64,000 nt of DNA from Altererythrobacter sp. Root672 (GCF_001427865.1 NZ_LMHH01000001.1:1550001-1614000), one strand, 5' to 3'. Counted from the stretch's first letter, positions 1 to 8,981 are shown. Notes: generated from the sequence alone by a model not told the origin. Translations and numbers: made by a program.

Positions 1-1732
1 GGCTGGTACCGGTCTTGCCGAAGTTTGGCCCGTTGAGCATCGCCGCCCGTCCGGTGCCGCGGTTGACGGCCTGGCGCAGCATTGCCTCCATGTCCTCGTG
101 CTCGCGTTCCGACAGGCTGGAGTGGCCGTCGAACCAGCTCTCGAACCAACCCGGCTCCTCGCCCTTGAGCGCGGTCGGCTTCACCGGATAGTCGTTAGCT
201 GCAATCCCGGCGTAAGCGGCCGTCAGCTCCATCAGCGTCATCGTCGACGTGCCGAGCGCCAGGCTCGGATCGCCGCTCGCCAGCGGAGACGTCACGCCAA
301 GATCGCGAGCCGCGTCGATCACCGCCTTGTCGCCGACTTCGCCCCACAGCCGGACGGCCGCGACATTGCTCGATTGCGCGAAAGCGTCGGCTAGCGTGAT
401 AGTTTCCGAATAGCGCCCGCCGGCATTGCGCGGGCGGTAGGAGCCTTGCTCGATCGGTTGGTTGGAGATCTTGTCGTCCGGCTCCCAGCCCTCTTCCAGC
501 GCGGCGAGATAGACGAAAGTCTTGAAGGTCGAGCCAGGCTGGCGCCGTGCCTGCGTCGCGCGGTTGAACGAAGACTCGGCATAGTCGGTCCCGCCGATCA
601 TCGCGACGACCTCGCCATTGGTGCGCATAGCTACGAGCGCAACCTGGGCGCCGCCGAGCGGTGCGCGTTCGATGGCCCTGCGAGCCGCCGCCTGCAAGCG
701 GGAGTCGAGCGTCGTCCTGACCGTCTGGCTGGAGTAGCTCACACCTGAGTTGAGGCGCGCCTCGGGCAAAGCCCAGTCGGCGAAGTAGGTCCCGGTCGGC
801 AGGTCGTTCTTGGTCCGCACGTCCACCCGCGGCGTCGGCAGCGCGTTGGCCTGGGCCTTGGTGAGGTAGCCCGACTCGACCATCGCCTGCAGCACCATCC
901 GCATGCGCTTTTCGGCGAGCTTCGGGTTGTCGGTCGGCGCAAGGCGCGAGGGCGCCTGCAGCAGCCCGGCCAGCATGGCGGCCTGCTCGGGCTTCAGGTT
1001 CTCTGGCTTGCGGTAGAAGTAGTGCATCGAGGCGGCGCGCAGGCCGTAGACGTTGTCGCCGAAGTAGGCGTTCGAAAGGTAGCGTTCGAGGATCTCGTCC
1101 TTCGACAGCCATGCCTCGAGCCAGAACGCGATCAGAGCCTCGCGCGCCTTGCGGGTCAGGTTCTGTTCGGGGGTGAGAAAGGTGAACTTGGCGAGCTGTT
1201 GCGTAATCGTGCTGCCGCCCTGGGTACGTCCGGTCGTGATGTTCGACCACAGCGCGCGGGCAACGCCTCGCGGGTCGACACCCCAGTGGCTGTAGAACCG
1301 GCGGTCCTCGATGGCGATGAACGCCTGGGCCACGTGGGGCGGCAACTCGCTCACCTTGACCGGCTGGTCGACGATGGCGCCATTGCGGGCGATCGGCGTG
1401 CCGTCGGCCGCGAGCAAAGTCAGCTGCGGCGGGGCAATCGGCTGGAGCGACTTTGAGAGCGGCGCGGTAATCGCGAGCCAGGCGAGCAGCAGCAGGAACA
1501 CCGCAAGACAGCCGAGCATGCCGCGCTTGATCCACCACCAACGGGTCCGTGGCTTCGGCTTGGGCGCGAGCTGTTCGTCGAGCCATGCGCGCGCCTCGAC
1601 GGCCTCAGGCTCATCGTAATCGGGACCGTACGAGATGTACTCGGAATCCGCGCGCGCGGATTCGCTCCGGCGCGACCACGGCCAGAATCCCGCCCGACCT
1701 TTCTTGACCGATCCACGCGACAGCATGTCCAT
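1..1732 (-). CDS. Class A penicillin-binding protein (PBP1-type), C-terminus beyond window edge
   Basis: A bifunctional peptidoglycan synthase anchored in the inner membrane. Reading leftward from ATG 1732 the frame stays open to base 1, giving 576 visible residues. The N-terminus has a cytoplasmic tail of about 68 residues and one membrane segment at about 70-90. The glycosyltransferase domain carries the catalytic-Glu motif EDRRFYSHWG at 141-150 and GGSTITQQLAK at 171-181. The transpeptidase domain has all three motifs: STFK at 400-403 (nucleophile Ser400), SSN at 453-455 and KTGT at 572-575. An in-frame ATG two codons downstream (1726) could also start it. The frame is intact with no missing active-site residue. 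Confidence 0.95.
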   Translation of the reverse strand, partial: MDMLSRGSVKKGRAGFWPWSRRSESARADSEYISYGPDYDEPEAVEARAWLDEQLAPKPKPRTRWWWIKRGMLGCLAVFLLLLAWLAITAPLSKSLQPIAPPQLTLLAADGTPIARNGAIVDQPVKVSELPPHVAQAFIAIEDRRFYSHWGVDPRGVARALWSNITTGRTQGGSTITQQLAKFTFLTPEQNLTRKAREALIAFWLEAWLSKDEILERYLSNAYFGDNVYGLRAASMHYFYRKPENLKPEQAAMLAGLLQAPSRLAPTDNPKLAEKRMRMVLQAMVESGYLTKAQANALPTPRVDVRTKNDLPTGTYFADWALPEARLNSGVSYSSQTVRTTLDSRLQAAARRAIERAPLGGAQVALVAMRTNGEVVAMIGGTDYAESSFNRATQARRQPGSTFKTFVYLAALEEGWEPDDKISNQPIEQGSYRPRNAGGRYSETITLADAFAQSSNVAAVRLWGEVGDKAVIDAARDLGVTSPLASGDPSLALGTSTMTLMELTAAYAGIAANDYPVKPTALKGEEPGWFESWFDGHSSLSEREHEDMEAMLRQAVNRGTGRAAMLNGPNFGKTGTS

Positions 1733-1775
1733 CGCCTACTGTGTTACAGGATTAACACAGGATTGACGAGGGGGT

Positions 1776-2759
1776 TCACGCCTTGCCGACGACGCTTTCG
1801 GGTAAATCTACGCCGAAAACGCGCTGGTAATACTCGGCCACCAGCATCCGTTCGGCCTCGTCGCACTTGTTGAGGAACGTAAGGCGGAAGGCGAAGCCCG
1901 GGTCCTTGAATATCTCGGTGTTCTGCGCCCAGGTGATGACGGTACGCGGGCTCATCACGGTGGAGATATCGCCCCCGATGAAGCCCTGGCGCGTCAGGTC
2001 CGCGACGCGGATCATGTCGGCGACCAGCTTGGGATCGAGCGACGTTTTGGCCGAGACGATCTCCCGCTCGGTTTCCGCCGGCAGGTAGTTGAGGCCCACG
2101 ACCACGTTCCAGCGGTCCATCTGACCTTGGTTGATCGCCTGGGTGCCGTGGTAGAGCCCGCTGGTGTCGCCGAGGCCGACCGTGTTGGCGGTCGAGAACA
2201 GGCGAAAATAGGGGTTCGGACGGATCACGCGGTTCTGGTCGAGCAGGGTCAGCTTGCCCTCGGTTTCGAGCACGCGCTGGATCACGAACATCACGTCCGG
2301 ACGGCCGGCGTCGTATTCGTCGAACACCAGCGCCACCGGGTGCTGCAGCGCCCAGGGCAACAGGCCTTCGCGGAACTCGGTCACCTGGAGCCCGTCGCGC
2401 AGCACAATCGCGTCACGGCCGATCAGGTCGATACGGCTGATATGCGCGTCGAGGTTGATGCGGATGCACGGCCAGTTGAGGCGCGCCGCCACCTGCTCGA
2501 TGTGCGTCGACTTGCCCGTGCCGTGATAGCCCTGGACCATCACGCGGCGGTTGAAGGCGAAGCCTGCCAGGATGGCGACCGTGGTGTCCGGATCGAACAC
2601 GTAGCTCGTGTCGATATCGGGCACGCGCTCGTCGGCCTTGGAGAAGGCCGGGACCTTCATGTCGATATCGATGCCGAAGGTCTCGCGCACGTCGACCTCA
2701 AGGTCTGGCGCGGCCATGGCGGTTCCGGAATTGGCGTGGCTGGTCGTCATCTCGTTCAT
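1776..2759 (-). CDS. cobS: Cobaltochelatase subunit CobS (AAA+ MoxR-type ATPase)
   Basis: ATPase subunit of the aerobic cobalt chelatase, which with CobT and CobN inserts cobalt into hydrogenobyrinic acid diamide. The protein has 327 residues from the ATG at 2759 ([10 protein letters not shown]). The Walker A motif GYHGTGKS is at 77-84 and Walker B LVFDEYD at 144-150. The N-terminal segment with [15 protein letters not shown] is typical of CobS. An earlier in-frame ATG (2804) would add 15 residues unlike the family. cobT, its usual partner, is not next to it: downstream is the PBP gene and upstream, divergently, a GST. Some relatives act as generic MoxR chaperones, but the close family match favours CobS. 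Confidence 0.88.
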   Translation of the reverse strand: MNEMTTSHANSGTAMAAPDLEVDVRETFGIDIDMKVPAFSKADERVPDIDTSYVFDPDTTVAILAGFAFNRRVMVQGYHGTGKSTHIEQVAARLNWPCIRINLDAHISRIDLIGRDAIVLRDGLQVTEFREGLLPWALQHPVALVFDEYDAGRPDVMFVIQRVLETEGKLTLLDQNRVIRPNPYFRLFSTANTVGLGDTSGLYHGTQAINQGQMDRWNVVVGLNYLPAETEREIVSAKTSLDPKLVADMIRVADLTRQGFIGGDISTVMSPRTVITWAQNTEIFKDPGFAFRLTFLNKCDEAERMLVAEYYQRVFGVDLPESVVGKA

Positions 2760-2840
2760 CGCGGCGGATGCGTAGACGTACGGAGTTGCGCCTGCAACAC
2801 GCAAAGCCCACTCTGGCGACGACCTGAAGGAGGGTAATCC

Positions 2841-3482
2841 ATGAAGATCTACGGTTTTCCGCTGTCACCGTTCGTACGCAAGGTGGTTGTTGCCGTTAAG
2901 GAAAAGGGCCTCGACGCCGAACTGGTGCCGAGCAATCCGATGCAGCCCGACGAGGAGTTCGCCGCGGCAAGTCCTTTCCACAAGATTCCCGCTTTTCGCG
3001 ATGGCGACTTCACGATCGCCGACTCGACCGCGATCGTGACTTATCTCGAAGCGAAATATCCTGAACCGGCCCTGCTTCCCGCCGCACCAGAGGCGCGTGC
3101 GCGGGCGGTTTGGTTCGAAGAAGTGGCCGACACCGTGCTGACGCCGGCCGGCTCTCCCATCGTGCTCAACCGTTTCTTGCGCCCGAAGCTCTTCGGCACC
3201 GAGGGTGATGAGGCTGCGGCCCTGGCGGCGGAAGAAGCGCTCACGAAGCCGCTCGCCTATCTTGAAGACGCTGTTTCCGGCGAATGGCTCGATGGCGCGT
3301 TTTCCGTCGGCGACATTGCCGTAGCTTCGGTGATCCGCACCTTGGGCTACACTGGTTGGGAGCTCGACGCCTCGGCCTATCCGCAACTCTCGGCCTGGTT
3401 CGGCAGAGTGCAGCAGCGCGAAGGCTGGAAAGCTGCCGTCGAGATCGAGAAGGCCATCTTCGCGGCCGCTATGGGCGGTTAA
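2841..3482 (+). CDS. Glutathione S-transferase family protein
   Basis: 213 residues. The N-terminal thioredoxin fold begins [15 protein letters not shown], and the GSH-contact segment [22 protein letters not shown] lies near residues 48-70. The C-terminal part is all-helical. A ribosome-binding site GGAGGG precedes the ATG. It is divergent from cobS, and its stop overlaps the stop of the convergent HxlR gene by four bases. It is the first of five GST-fold genes within 11 kb. The substrate cannot be told; conjugation or reduction of electrophiles is the general family role. Confidence 0.88.
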   Translation: MKIYGFPLSPFVRKVVVAVKEKGLDAELVPSNPMQPDEEFAAASPFHKIPAFRDGDFTIADSTAIVTYLEAKYPEPALLPAAPEARARAVWFEEVADTVLTPAGSPIVLNRFLRPKLFGTEGDEAAALAAEEALTKPLAYLEDAVSGEWLDGAFSVGDIAVASVIRTLGYTGWELDASAYPQLSAWFGRVQQREGWKAAVEIEKAIFAAAMGG

Positions 3483-4162
3483 TCGACCTTATCCGGCAGA
3501 CTGAATACCGAACAGAACCGGCGGGCAGCTTCGCGGTCGCCTTCGACCCTGAGGCCGCCTTCCGCCTCGATCGCCTCGAGCGTCTGGTTGCCGTAGATCA
3601 CGCGCAGGACCGGCAGCGGCGCTGACGCACGGATCACGGCGTCGGCCCCATCCATTTCACCGCGGCGAACGGGCAATTGCCCATCGCGGAGGTGCGCGAG
3701 AAACGTCTCCCCTGCGATGTCGAAGCCAACTTTGGCTTCAACCCCGGCAGTCGCCTCTGGCACGAGCATCGTGCGCATCGACAGCATCAGGCTGACCGGC
3801 GAAAGCGGCAGTTGCGGATTGTGCTCGCGCGAGCGCGCCGCCCAGCGCCCCAATTCCTGGATCGCCGGTTCGGCAAGGTAACCCCACTCGGTCAGTTCAT
3901 AGACTTGCGTCGCAGCCGGCGGGGGCAGCTTGCGGCGCATCAGCACGCCGGCCTCCTCCAGCCCAGTCAGTCGTTCGGTGAGCACTTTGGCGGAAATTCC
4001 GGGCAGGCTGGCGCGCAAGTCGGAAAACCGTCTCCCCCCGAGCATAAGCTCCCTGACGATCAGGATCGACCACCGCTCACCGACCAGTTCCATCGCAAAT
4101 GCCGTGCCGCAGGCGTCTTGATACCACTTACCATGCGACTCGGTTTCTTTTTGTAACTTCAT
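3479..4162 (-). CDS. HxlR-family transcriptional regulator with C-terminal extension
   Basis: 227 residues. The winged-helix HxlR domain covers about 12-110, with the characteristic CGTAFAMELVGERWSILIVREL start and a Cys at 18; redox-sensing HxlR proteins often use an N-terminal Cys in this place. About 110 further residues form an alpha/beta extension resembling a sterol-carrier-like (SCP2) domain, a known HxlR architecture. The ATG at 4162 lies 80 bases from the first gene of the divergent 13-gene detoxification run. A near-perfect dyad sits immediately upstream of this start codon, so autoregulation and control of the divergent run are likely. Its effector is unknown. Confidence 0.88.
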   Translation of the reverse strand: MKLQKETESHGKWYQDACGTAFAMELVGERWSILIVRELMLGGRRFSDLRASLPGISAKVLTERLTGLEEAGVLMRRKLPPPAATQVYELTEWGYLAEPAIQELGRWAARSREHNPQLPLSPVSLMLSMRTMLVPEATAGVEAKVGFDIAGETFLAHLRDGQLPVRRGEMDGADAVIRASAPLPVLRVIYGNQTLEAIEAEGGLRVEGDREAARRFCSVFSLPDKVD

Positions 4163-4179
4163 AGTTGCTTTTAGTAACT
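4153..4179. promoter_or_regulatory. Candidate HxlR operator (three AGTTRCT-type half-sites)
   Basis: AGTTGCT-TTT-AGTAACT (4163-4179) is an inverted repeat with one mismatch between its 7-base arms. A further half-site GTAACT lies at 4153-4158, inside the first HxlR codons. The array starts at the HxlR start codon and sits 64 bases before the divergent DUF899 gene. TACT-N7-AGTA-like dyads are known operators of HxlR regulators such as YodB. Binding here is inferred. Confidence 0.5.
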
Positions 4180-4242
4180 CAATGGGTCACGAATCACAAG
4201 TGCCGATTCGCGGCACCAACGAAGCGGGACAGGAGCTGCATA

Positions 4243-4968
4243 ATGAGCGACACCGCAATACTGCCGCCCCGGGATATGCTGAAACCAGCGGATGAGCTGG
4301 CGAATGCGAGCACCACCCGCTGGCAAGGCGAAAGTGCGGACTATCGACAAGCCCGCACCGCCCTGCTGAGCGAGGAAATCGCCCTTCGCCGCCAGATTCA
4401 GAGAGTGGCCGAGCAGCGCCGTGCCCTCCCACCTGGCCCGCTGGCGAAAGACTATCGCTTCCTTGATGAGCAAGGCAGCGAGATCGGCCTGGCCGAGCTG
4501 TTCGGCGCGCATGACACCCTGTTCACATACCTCTGGATGTACGGACCTGAGCGGGCGCGGCCATGCCCGATGTGCACCTCGTTCGTCGGCTCGCTGGACA
4601 TTCCCGCGCCCGATATCGAGCAGCGTCTGGCACTCGCCATCATCGGTCGCTCACCGGTTGCCCGCCAGTTGGCTTTTGCCCGCGAGCGGGGTTGGAGCAA
4701 TCTCAAGTTCTATCAGGCGATCGACGACGATTTCGTGCGCGATACCCATTGGGTAGTAGATGGCAACGAGGGTGCCGGTGTGCTGGTCTGGACTCGCAAG
4801 GGCCCGGAAGTGCGATTGTTCTGGGCGGCAGAGGGCAACACCGAAACGGCTGATCCCGGGTTCGACCCCCACCTTGCCCCTGACCCCACCCCGCTTTGGA
4901 ACCTGCTCGATTGGACGCCCGAAGGGCGCGGCAAAGCCTGGTACCCGAAGCTCGACTATTCGAACTGA
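4243..4968 (+). CDS. DUF899 family protein (thioredoxin-like), first gene of the detoxification run
   Basis: 241 residues from ATG 4243, which has AGGAG nine bases upstream. An in-frame start further upstream would run through the promoter region and is rejected. Family landmarks are the N-terminal helix EEIALRRQIQRVAEQRR, LAELFGAHDTLFTYLWMYGPERARPCPMC and the C-terminal LLDWTPEGRGKAWYPKLDY. DUF899 is predicted to have a thioredoxin fold, and a CxxC (CPMC) is visible at 108-111, so a thiol redox role is plausible but unproven. A paralogue closes the same gene run at 11466. Confidence 0.85.
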   Translation: MSDTAILPPRDMLKPADELANASTTRWQGESADYRQARTALLSEEIALRRQIQRVAEQRRALPPGPLAKDYRFLDEQGSEIGLAELFGAHDTLFTYLWMYGPERARPCPMCTSFVGSLDIPAPDIEQRLALAIIGRSPVARQLAFARERGWSNLKFYQAIDDDFVRDTHWVVDGNEGAGVLVWTRKGPEVRLFWAAEGNTETADPGFDPHLAPDPTPLWNLLDWTPEGRGKAWYPKLDYSN

Positions 4969-4994
4969 ACCCTGCCTCTCAAAAGGATCGCGCC

Positions 4995-5414
4995 ATGACC
5001 AAGATGATTTTCGTGAACCTTCCGGTGACGGACCTTCCCGCCTCGATGCGCTTTTACGAGGCGGTCGGCTTCACCAACAACCCGCAATTCACGAACGATC
5101 AGGCGGCCGCCATGATGTGGTCGGACACGATCGTCGCCATGCTGCTACGGCACGATTTCTGGAAGACCTTCACCGACAAGCAAATCCCCGACGCGCATCA
5201 GTCCGCGCAAGTGCTGCTGGCGTTGAGCCAGGACAGCAAGGAGGATGTGGAGGACATCGTCGCCAAGGCCGTCGCAGCCGGCGGCAAGGCCGACCCCACT
5301 CCGAAGCAGGACCTGGGCTTCATGTACGGCCGCAGCTTTGAAGATCCCGACGGCCACATCTGGGAAAACGCCTACATGAACATGGCCGAAGTTCCGGAGC
5401 ACGCAGGGGCCTGA
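4995..5414 (+). CDS. VOC family protein (glyoxalase/bleomycin-resistance fold)
   Basis: 139 residues, a single vicinal-oxygen-chelate module: an N-terminal MTKMIFVNLPVTDLPASMRFYEAVGF strand-helix and a C-terminal GRSFEDPDGHIWENAYM metal-ligand region. The spacing and the FVNLPVTDL start resemble the lactoylglutathione-lyase-like group often found beside DUF1428 and PhnB genes. AAAGGA lies upstream of the ATG. It follows the DUF899 gene by 26 bases. The substrate is unknown. Confidence 0.85.
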   Translation: MTKMIFVNLPVTDLPASMRFYEAVGFTNNPQFTNDQAAAMMWSDTIVAMLLRHDFWKTFTDKQIPDAHQSAQVLLALSQDSKEDVEDIVAKAVAAGGKADPTPKQDLGFMYGRSFEDPDGHIWENAYMNMAEVPEHAGA

Positions 5415-5441
5415 GAGCCTGACGGGGAGAGGAGAACGACA

Positions 5442-5864
5442 ATGGCAAGCCTGGCCCAATCCAAACCAACGGCATCCCCCCAGGTCTGGGCAGGAAGGGT
5501 CCTAAGCGGCCTAGCCATAGCCTTCCTGCTGCTCGACTCAGGATCGAAGCTGGCCGTGCCGGAGATGATGGCGGCGAACAGCCCGGACATCGGCTGGTCG
5601 CTCGACCCGGGAACGATGCGGACCCTCGGCCTGCTGCTGTTCGTCCCGACCCTGCTCTACATCTGGCCGCGCACCGCGGTCCTCGGGGCGATCCTGATCA
5701 CCGCCTACCTCGGCGGCGCGATCGCCACCCACATGCGCATCGGCAGCCCGCCGCTCACTCACACGCTGTTCGGGGTCTACCTCGCACTCATGGTCTGGGG
5801 CGGCCTCTGGCTGCGCAGCCCAGCGCTTCGAGCCATCCTGCCCTTCCGCCTTCGAGAGGAGTGA
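5442..5864 (+). CDS. DoxX-like small membrane protein
   Basis: 140 residues with four hydrophobic segments, at about 17-35, 57-75, 80-97 and 106-124. The pattern of the DoxX/DUF4149-like group is recognisable in RVLSGLAIAFLLLDSGSKL and in the loop with THMRIGSPPLTHTLFGVYLA. It is an inner-membrane protein, 27 bases after the VOC gene, with GGGGAGAGGAG as ribosome-binding region. Some relatives are tied to thiol or sulfur redox balance; nothing in this copy shows a substrate. Confidence 0.75.
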   Translation: MASLAQSKPTASPQVWAGRVLSGLAIAFLLLDSGSKLAVPEMMAANSPDIGWSLDPGTMRTLGLLLFVPTLLYIWPRTAVLGAILITAYLGGAIATHMRIGSPPLTHTLFGVYLALMVWGGLWLRSPALRAILPFRLREE

Positions 5865-5867
5865 ACG

Positions 5868-6530
5868 ATGACCACATCAGCCCCCCGCCCCCTCGTGACC
5901 GCCTTCGAGTGGGTTCCCGCCTTCGCCCACGGGCTCGTGCGTGACCTGCGCGTTCGCTGGGCGCTCGAGGAAATCGATGAGCCCTACGACACCGAGTTGT
6001 TCAACGCCCGCAATCCCCGGCCCGAGGAATACCTCGCCCGCCAGCCCTTCGACCAAGTCCCGGCCTTTCGGGAAGGTGATATCGATATTTTCGAGACCGG
6101 GGCCATCCTGCTCTACCTGGGCGAGCAGGATGAGCGCCTGCTGCCGAAGGACGGACAGCCTCGCTGGACCGCCCTTTCCTGGCTGTTCGCCGCGCTCAAC
6201 AGCATTGAGCCATTCCTAGTCCCGATCACGATCTATGACCTGTTTCATCAGGACAAGGCCTGGATGCCCGAGGCGCGCGAAGCTGCGCTCACGATCTGCC
6301 GCAAGCGGCTCTCGCGCCTGACCGATGCTCTGGACGGCAAGGACTGGCTCGCGGGCCAGTTCTCGATTGCCGACATCACCATGATCACGGTGCTCAACAA
6401 CCTGCGGCATACGGAAATCGTCGCAGAATACCCTGCCCTCGTCGCCTACAAGGCCCGCGGGGAGGAACGTCCCGCCTACAAGCGCGCTCTCGAAGCACAG
6501 ATAGCGGACTACGCCCAAGAAGCCGCCTGA
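5868..6530 (+). CDS. Glutathione S-transferase family protein
   Basis: 220 residues with N-terminal thioredoxin fold and C-terminal helical domain. DQVPAFREGDIDIFETGAILLYLGEQ is the cis-Pro/GSH-binding stretch, and DWLAGQFSIADITMITVL is the conserved N-capping box of the helical domain. Its ATG is three bases after the DoxX-like stop, which implies translational coupling. It belongs to the 13-gene run. Confidence 0.88.
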   Translation: MTTSAPRPLVTAFEWVPAFAHGLVRDLRVRWALEEIDEPYDTELFNARNPRPEEYLARQPFDQVPAFREGDIDIFETGAILLYLGEQDERLLPKDGQPRWTALSWLFAALNSIEPFLVPITIYDLFHQDKAWMPEAREAALTICRKRLSRLTDALDGKDWLAGQFSIADITMITVLNNLRHTEIVAEYPALVAYKARGEERPAYKRALEAQIADYAQEAA

Positions 6531-6550
6531 ACCCAAGAGGAGAGCTTGCC

Positions 6551-6907
6551 ATGTACATTAATGGATTCCTCATCCCCGTTCCCGGCGACAAGAAGGCTGA
6601 ATACCAGGACGTTGCCGAACGGTTCTGGGACATCGCCAAAGACTATGGCGCGCAAGAACAGGTCGAAGCGTGGGAAGTCGACGTCAAGGACGGCAAGTGG
6701 ACCGACTTTCGCCGCGCCGTGGACATTCAGGACGGCGAGAAGGTGGTCTTCTCGTGGATGGTCTGGCCGGACAAGGCCACTGCCGACGCCAGCCACGACA
6801 AGATGATGACCGACGAACGCATGAAGCAATTCGGAGAGGACATGCCCTTCGACGGCAAGCGCATGATCGTGGGCGGGTTCGATCCGCTCGTCGTCAGGGG
6901 ACGCTGA
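6551..6907 (+). CDS. DUF1428 family protein
   Basis: 118 residues, the usual length for a single DUF1428 domain (dimeric alpha-beta barrel relatives). Landmarks: MYINGFLIPVPGDKKAEYQD, VEAWEVDV, KVVFSWMVWPDK and the C-terminal PFDGKRMIVGGFDPLV. GAGGAGAG precedes the ATG. The same motifs occur twice more in the next gene, so three copies of the domain lie within 1.1 kb. The function of the family is not established; an enzyme or binding role towards small reactive molecules is only a guess from context. Confidence 0.87.
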   Translation: MYINGFLIPVPGDKKAEYQDVAERFWDIAKDYGAQEQVEAWEVDVKDGKWTDFRRAVDIQDGEKVVFSWMVWPDKATADASHDKMMTDERMKQFGEDMPFDGKRMIVGGFDPLVVRGR

Positions 6908-6953
6908 CCCTCCCCAGGAATTGCCCCCAAAACCGAATCCAAGGAGAGATACC

Positions 6954-7664
6954 GTGAGCTACATCGAAGGTTTCCTGGCCGCTGTCCCGACAGCCAACAA
7001 GAATGCCTATCGCGAGCATGCCGAGGGCGCGGTGCCGATCTTCAAGGACCTGGGCGCGGGCCGAATGGTCGAAGGCTGGGGCGACGACGTGCCGCACGGC
7101 AAGGTCAACGACCTCTACGGCGCGGTGGCCGCGAAGGACGATGAGACGGTCCTGTTCAGCTGGATCGAATATCCCGACAAGGCCGCTCGCGACGCCGCCA
7201 ACCAGGCGATGATGAGCGATCCGCGCTTCAAAGAAATGCCGGAAATGCCGTTCGACGGCCAGCGCATGGTTTGGTCGGGCTTCGAGACGATGCACGCAGA
7301 GGGTCCGGGCGGAAAACCCGGCTATGTCGATGGCGTCGTGCTGCCGGTGCCGGCCAACAACAAGGAAGCCTATCGCGCCTACAGCTCGGATACGACCGAG
7401 GTGCTTCTTGAAAGCGGCGCCACGCGGGTGGTCGAAGCCTGGGGCGACGACCTCATGGAAGGCAAGGTCACCGATTTCCACCGCGCGGTGCAGCGCAAGG
7501 ACGACGAGGCGGTGGTGTTCAGCTGGATCGAGTGGCCCGACAAGGACACCCGCGATGCCGGCTGGGGCAAGATGATGCAGGACGAGCGGATGAACGGCCT
7601 CGAACAGCCGTTCGACGGCAAGCGGATGATTTTCGGCGGCTTTGTGCCGATCGTCGACGCCTGA
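6954..7664 (+). CDS. Tandem DUF1428 protein (two fused domains)
   Basis: 236 residues from GTG 6954, chosen because AAGGAGAG lies at the right distance; a TTG at 6921 lacks a ribosome-binding site. Domain 1 covers about 1-110 (SYIEGFLAAVPTANKNAYREHA to PFDGQRMVWSGF) and domain 2 about 120-235 (GYVDGVVLPVPANNKEAYRAY to PFDGKRMIFGGFVPIV). DUF1428 proteins usually have one domain, so this is an in-frame duplication fusion. It follows the single-domain copy by 46 bases. Confidence 0.85.
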   Translation: MSYIEGFLAAVPTANKNAYREHAEGAVPIFKDLGAGRMVEGWGDDVPHGKVNDLYGAVAAKDDETVLFSWIEYPDKAARDAANQAMMSDPRFKEMPEMPFDGQRMVWSGFETMHAEGPGGKPGYVDGVVLPVPANNKEAYRAYSSDTTEVLLESGATRVVEAWGDDLMEGKVTDFHRAVQRKDDEAVVFSWIEWPDKDTRDAGWGKMMQDERMNGLEQPFDGKRMIFGGFVPIVDA

Positions 7665-7676
7665 AGGAGAGCGACC

Positions 7677-8477
7677 ATGGCAAGCACGCAAGGCGGTCCC
7701 ATCTGGTACGAGCTGATGACGCCCGATCCGGGCGGCGTCGCGCCTTTCTATCGCGAGGTGCTCGGCTGGGAGATCCCGGCCGAGGGTCATCCCATGCCCA
7801 ATGGCTCCGAGTACCGCGAGATCCGGCGCGGCAGCGGCGGCTATGCCGGCGGTGTCCTGTCGCTCAATTCTGGGATGTCGGATAGCGGAATGCAGCCGCA
7901 CTGGGTGCCTTACTTCCACACCAAGGACGTCGATGCCGCGGTCGCCAAGACGCAGGCGCTCGGCGGTGCGGTCCATATGCCCGCCACCACCATGGATGGC
8001 GTCGGCCGCATGGCGATGGTCACAGACGCCCAAGGTGCCTCGTTCTACCTGATGGATCCGGTGCCGCCTCCCGGTGACCCGAATGCCCAGAGCGACGCGT
8101 TCGACCCGCAGAAGCCGGGCCACTGTCGCTGGAACGAGCTCAACACGACCGACGCCGCTGCCGCCAGCGAGTTCTACCCTGCCCTGCTCGGCTGGACGCT
8201 GGGAATGGCCATGCCGATGGGTCCATTGGGCGACTATCAGTTCGTCGAGGTCGACGGCGTGGCGATTGGCGCGATCAATCCGGACCTTGGCGGCGAGAGG
8301 CCGCACTGGCTGCCGATCTTCGGCGTCAAGGAAGTCGAAGCCGCGAAAGCCGCGGTCGAGGCCACAGGCGGCACAGTGACCCAGGACTTGCAGGAAATTC
8401 CGGGCGGCGAATTCGCCTTCACCGCCACCGATCCCAGCGGCGCGGCCCTTGGCTTCGTCGGTCCGAAAGGAGCATGA
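7677..8477 (+). CDS. Two-domain VOC family protein
   Basis: 266 residues with two glyoxalase-like modules. The first has GGPIWYELMTPDPGGVAPFYREVLGWEI and ends ASFYLMDP; the second has GHCRWNELNTTDAAAASEFYPALLGW and ends GAALGFVGP. The arrangement resembles the Cfp30B-like group of mycobacterial VOC proteins. GGAGAG lies before the ATG. Its stop is immediately followed by the next gene (two-base gap). Metal-dependent chemistry or ligand binding is expected; no substrate can be read. Confidence 0.86.
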   Translation: MASTQGGPIWYELMTPDPGGVAPFYREVLGWEIPAEGHPMPNGSEYREIRRGSGGYAGGVLSLNSGMSDSGMQPHWVPYFHTKDVDAAVAKTQALGGAVHMPATTMDGVGRMAMVTDAQGASFYLMDPVPPPGDPNAQSDAFDPQKPGHCRWNELNTTDAAAASEFYPALLGWTLGMAMPMGPLGDYQFVEVDGVAIGAINPDLGGERPHWLPIFGVKEVEAAKAAVEATGGTVTQDLQEIPGGEFAFTATDPSGAALGFVGPKGA

Positions 8478-8479
8478 TC

Positions 8480-8977
8480 ATGAGCAGCAACAAAGCAGTG
8501 GTCTGTCTTTGGTACGAGAGCGATGCGGCATCGGCCGCGAGCTTCTACGCCGAGACCTTTCCCAACAGCTCAGTCGGCAAGGTGCATGCCTCGCCCAACG
8601 ACAATCCCTCCGCCAAGGAAGGGGAACCGCTGACGGTCGATTTCACCGTGCTCGGCATCCCCTGCCTCGGCCTCAACGGCGGACCGCACTTCAAGCAGAG
8701 CGAGGCGTTCTCATTCCAGGTCCTGACCGAGGACCAGGAGGAGACCGACCGCTACTGGAACGCCATCGTCGGCAACGGCGGGCAAGAGAGCATGTGCGGC
8801 TGGTGCAAGGACAAGTGGGGCGTCTCGTGGCAGATCACCCCGCGCTTCCTCTCCGAGGCCGCGACCGACTCCGATAAGGGCCGGGCCAAGCGGGTCTTCG
8901 AAGCGATGATGCAGATGAAGAAGATCGACATCGCCACCCTCAAGGCGGCGGCCGATGCCGCTCCGGCCGAAGCCTGA
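8480..8977 (+). CDS. PhnB-like VOC protein (3-dmu-9_3-mt fold)
   Basis: 165 residues. The ATG at 8480 is preferred over the one at 8474 because AAAGGAG sits at a normal distance from it. VCLWYESDAASAASFYAETFPNSSV, FTVLGIPCLGLNGGPHFKQSEAFSFQV and KWGVSWQITPRFL are hallmarks of the PF06983 group. These proteins are often mislabelled as demethylubiquinone methyltransferases; no SAM-binding motif is present. A Cys pair, MCGWC, lies near residue 110. Confidence 0.85.
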   Translation: MSSNKAVVCLWYESDAASAASFYAETFPNSSVGKVHASPNDNPSAKEGEPLTVDFTVLGIPCLGLNGGPHFKQSEAFSFQVLTEDQEETDRYWNAIVGNGGQESMCGWCKDKWGVSWQITPRFLSEAATDSDKGRAKRVFEAMMQMKKIDIATLKAAADAAPAEA

Positions 8978-8981
8978 CGCC

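Noticed and set aside
1797-1806. GGGTAAATC inside cobS.
   Set aside because: Matches part of the shared dyad but lies in coding sequence without the flanking symmetry; it shows that the short core alone is not specific.
8480-8977. Annotation as 3-demethylubiquinone-9 3-methyltransferase.
   Set aside because: The fold is VOC; no SAM-binding motif is present.
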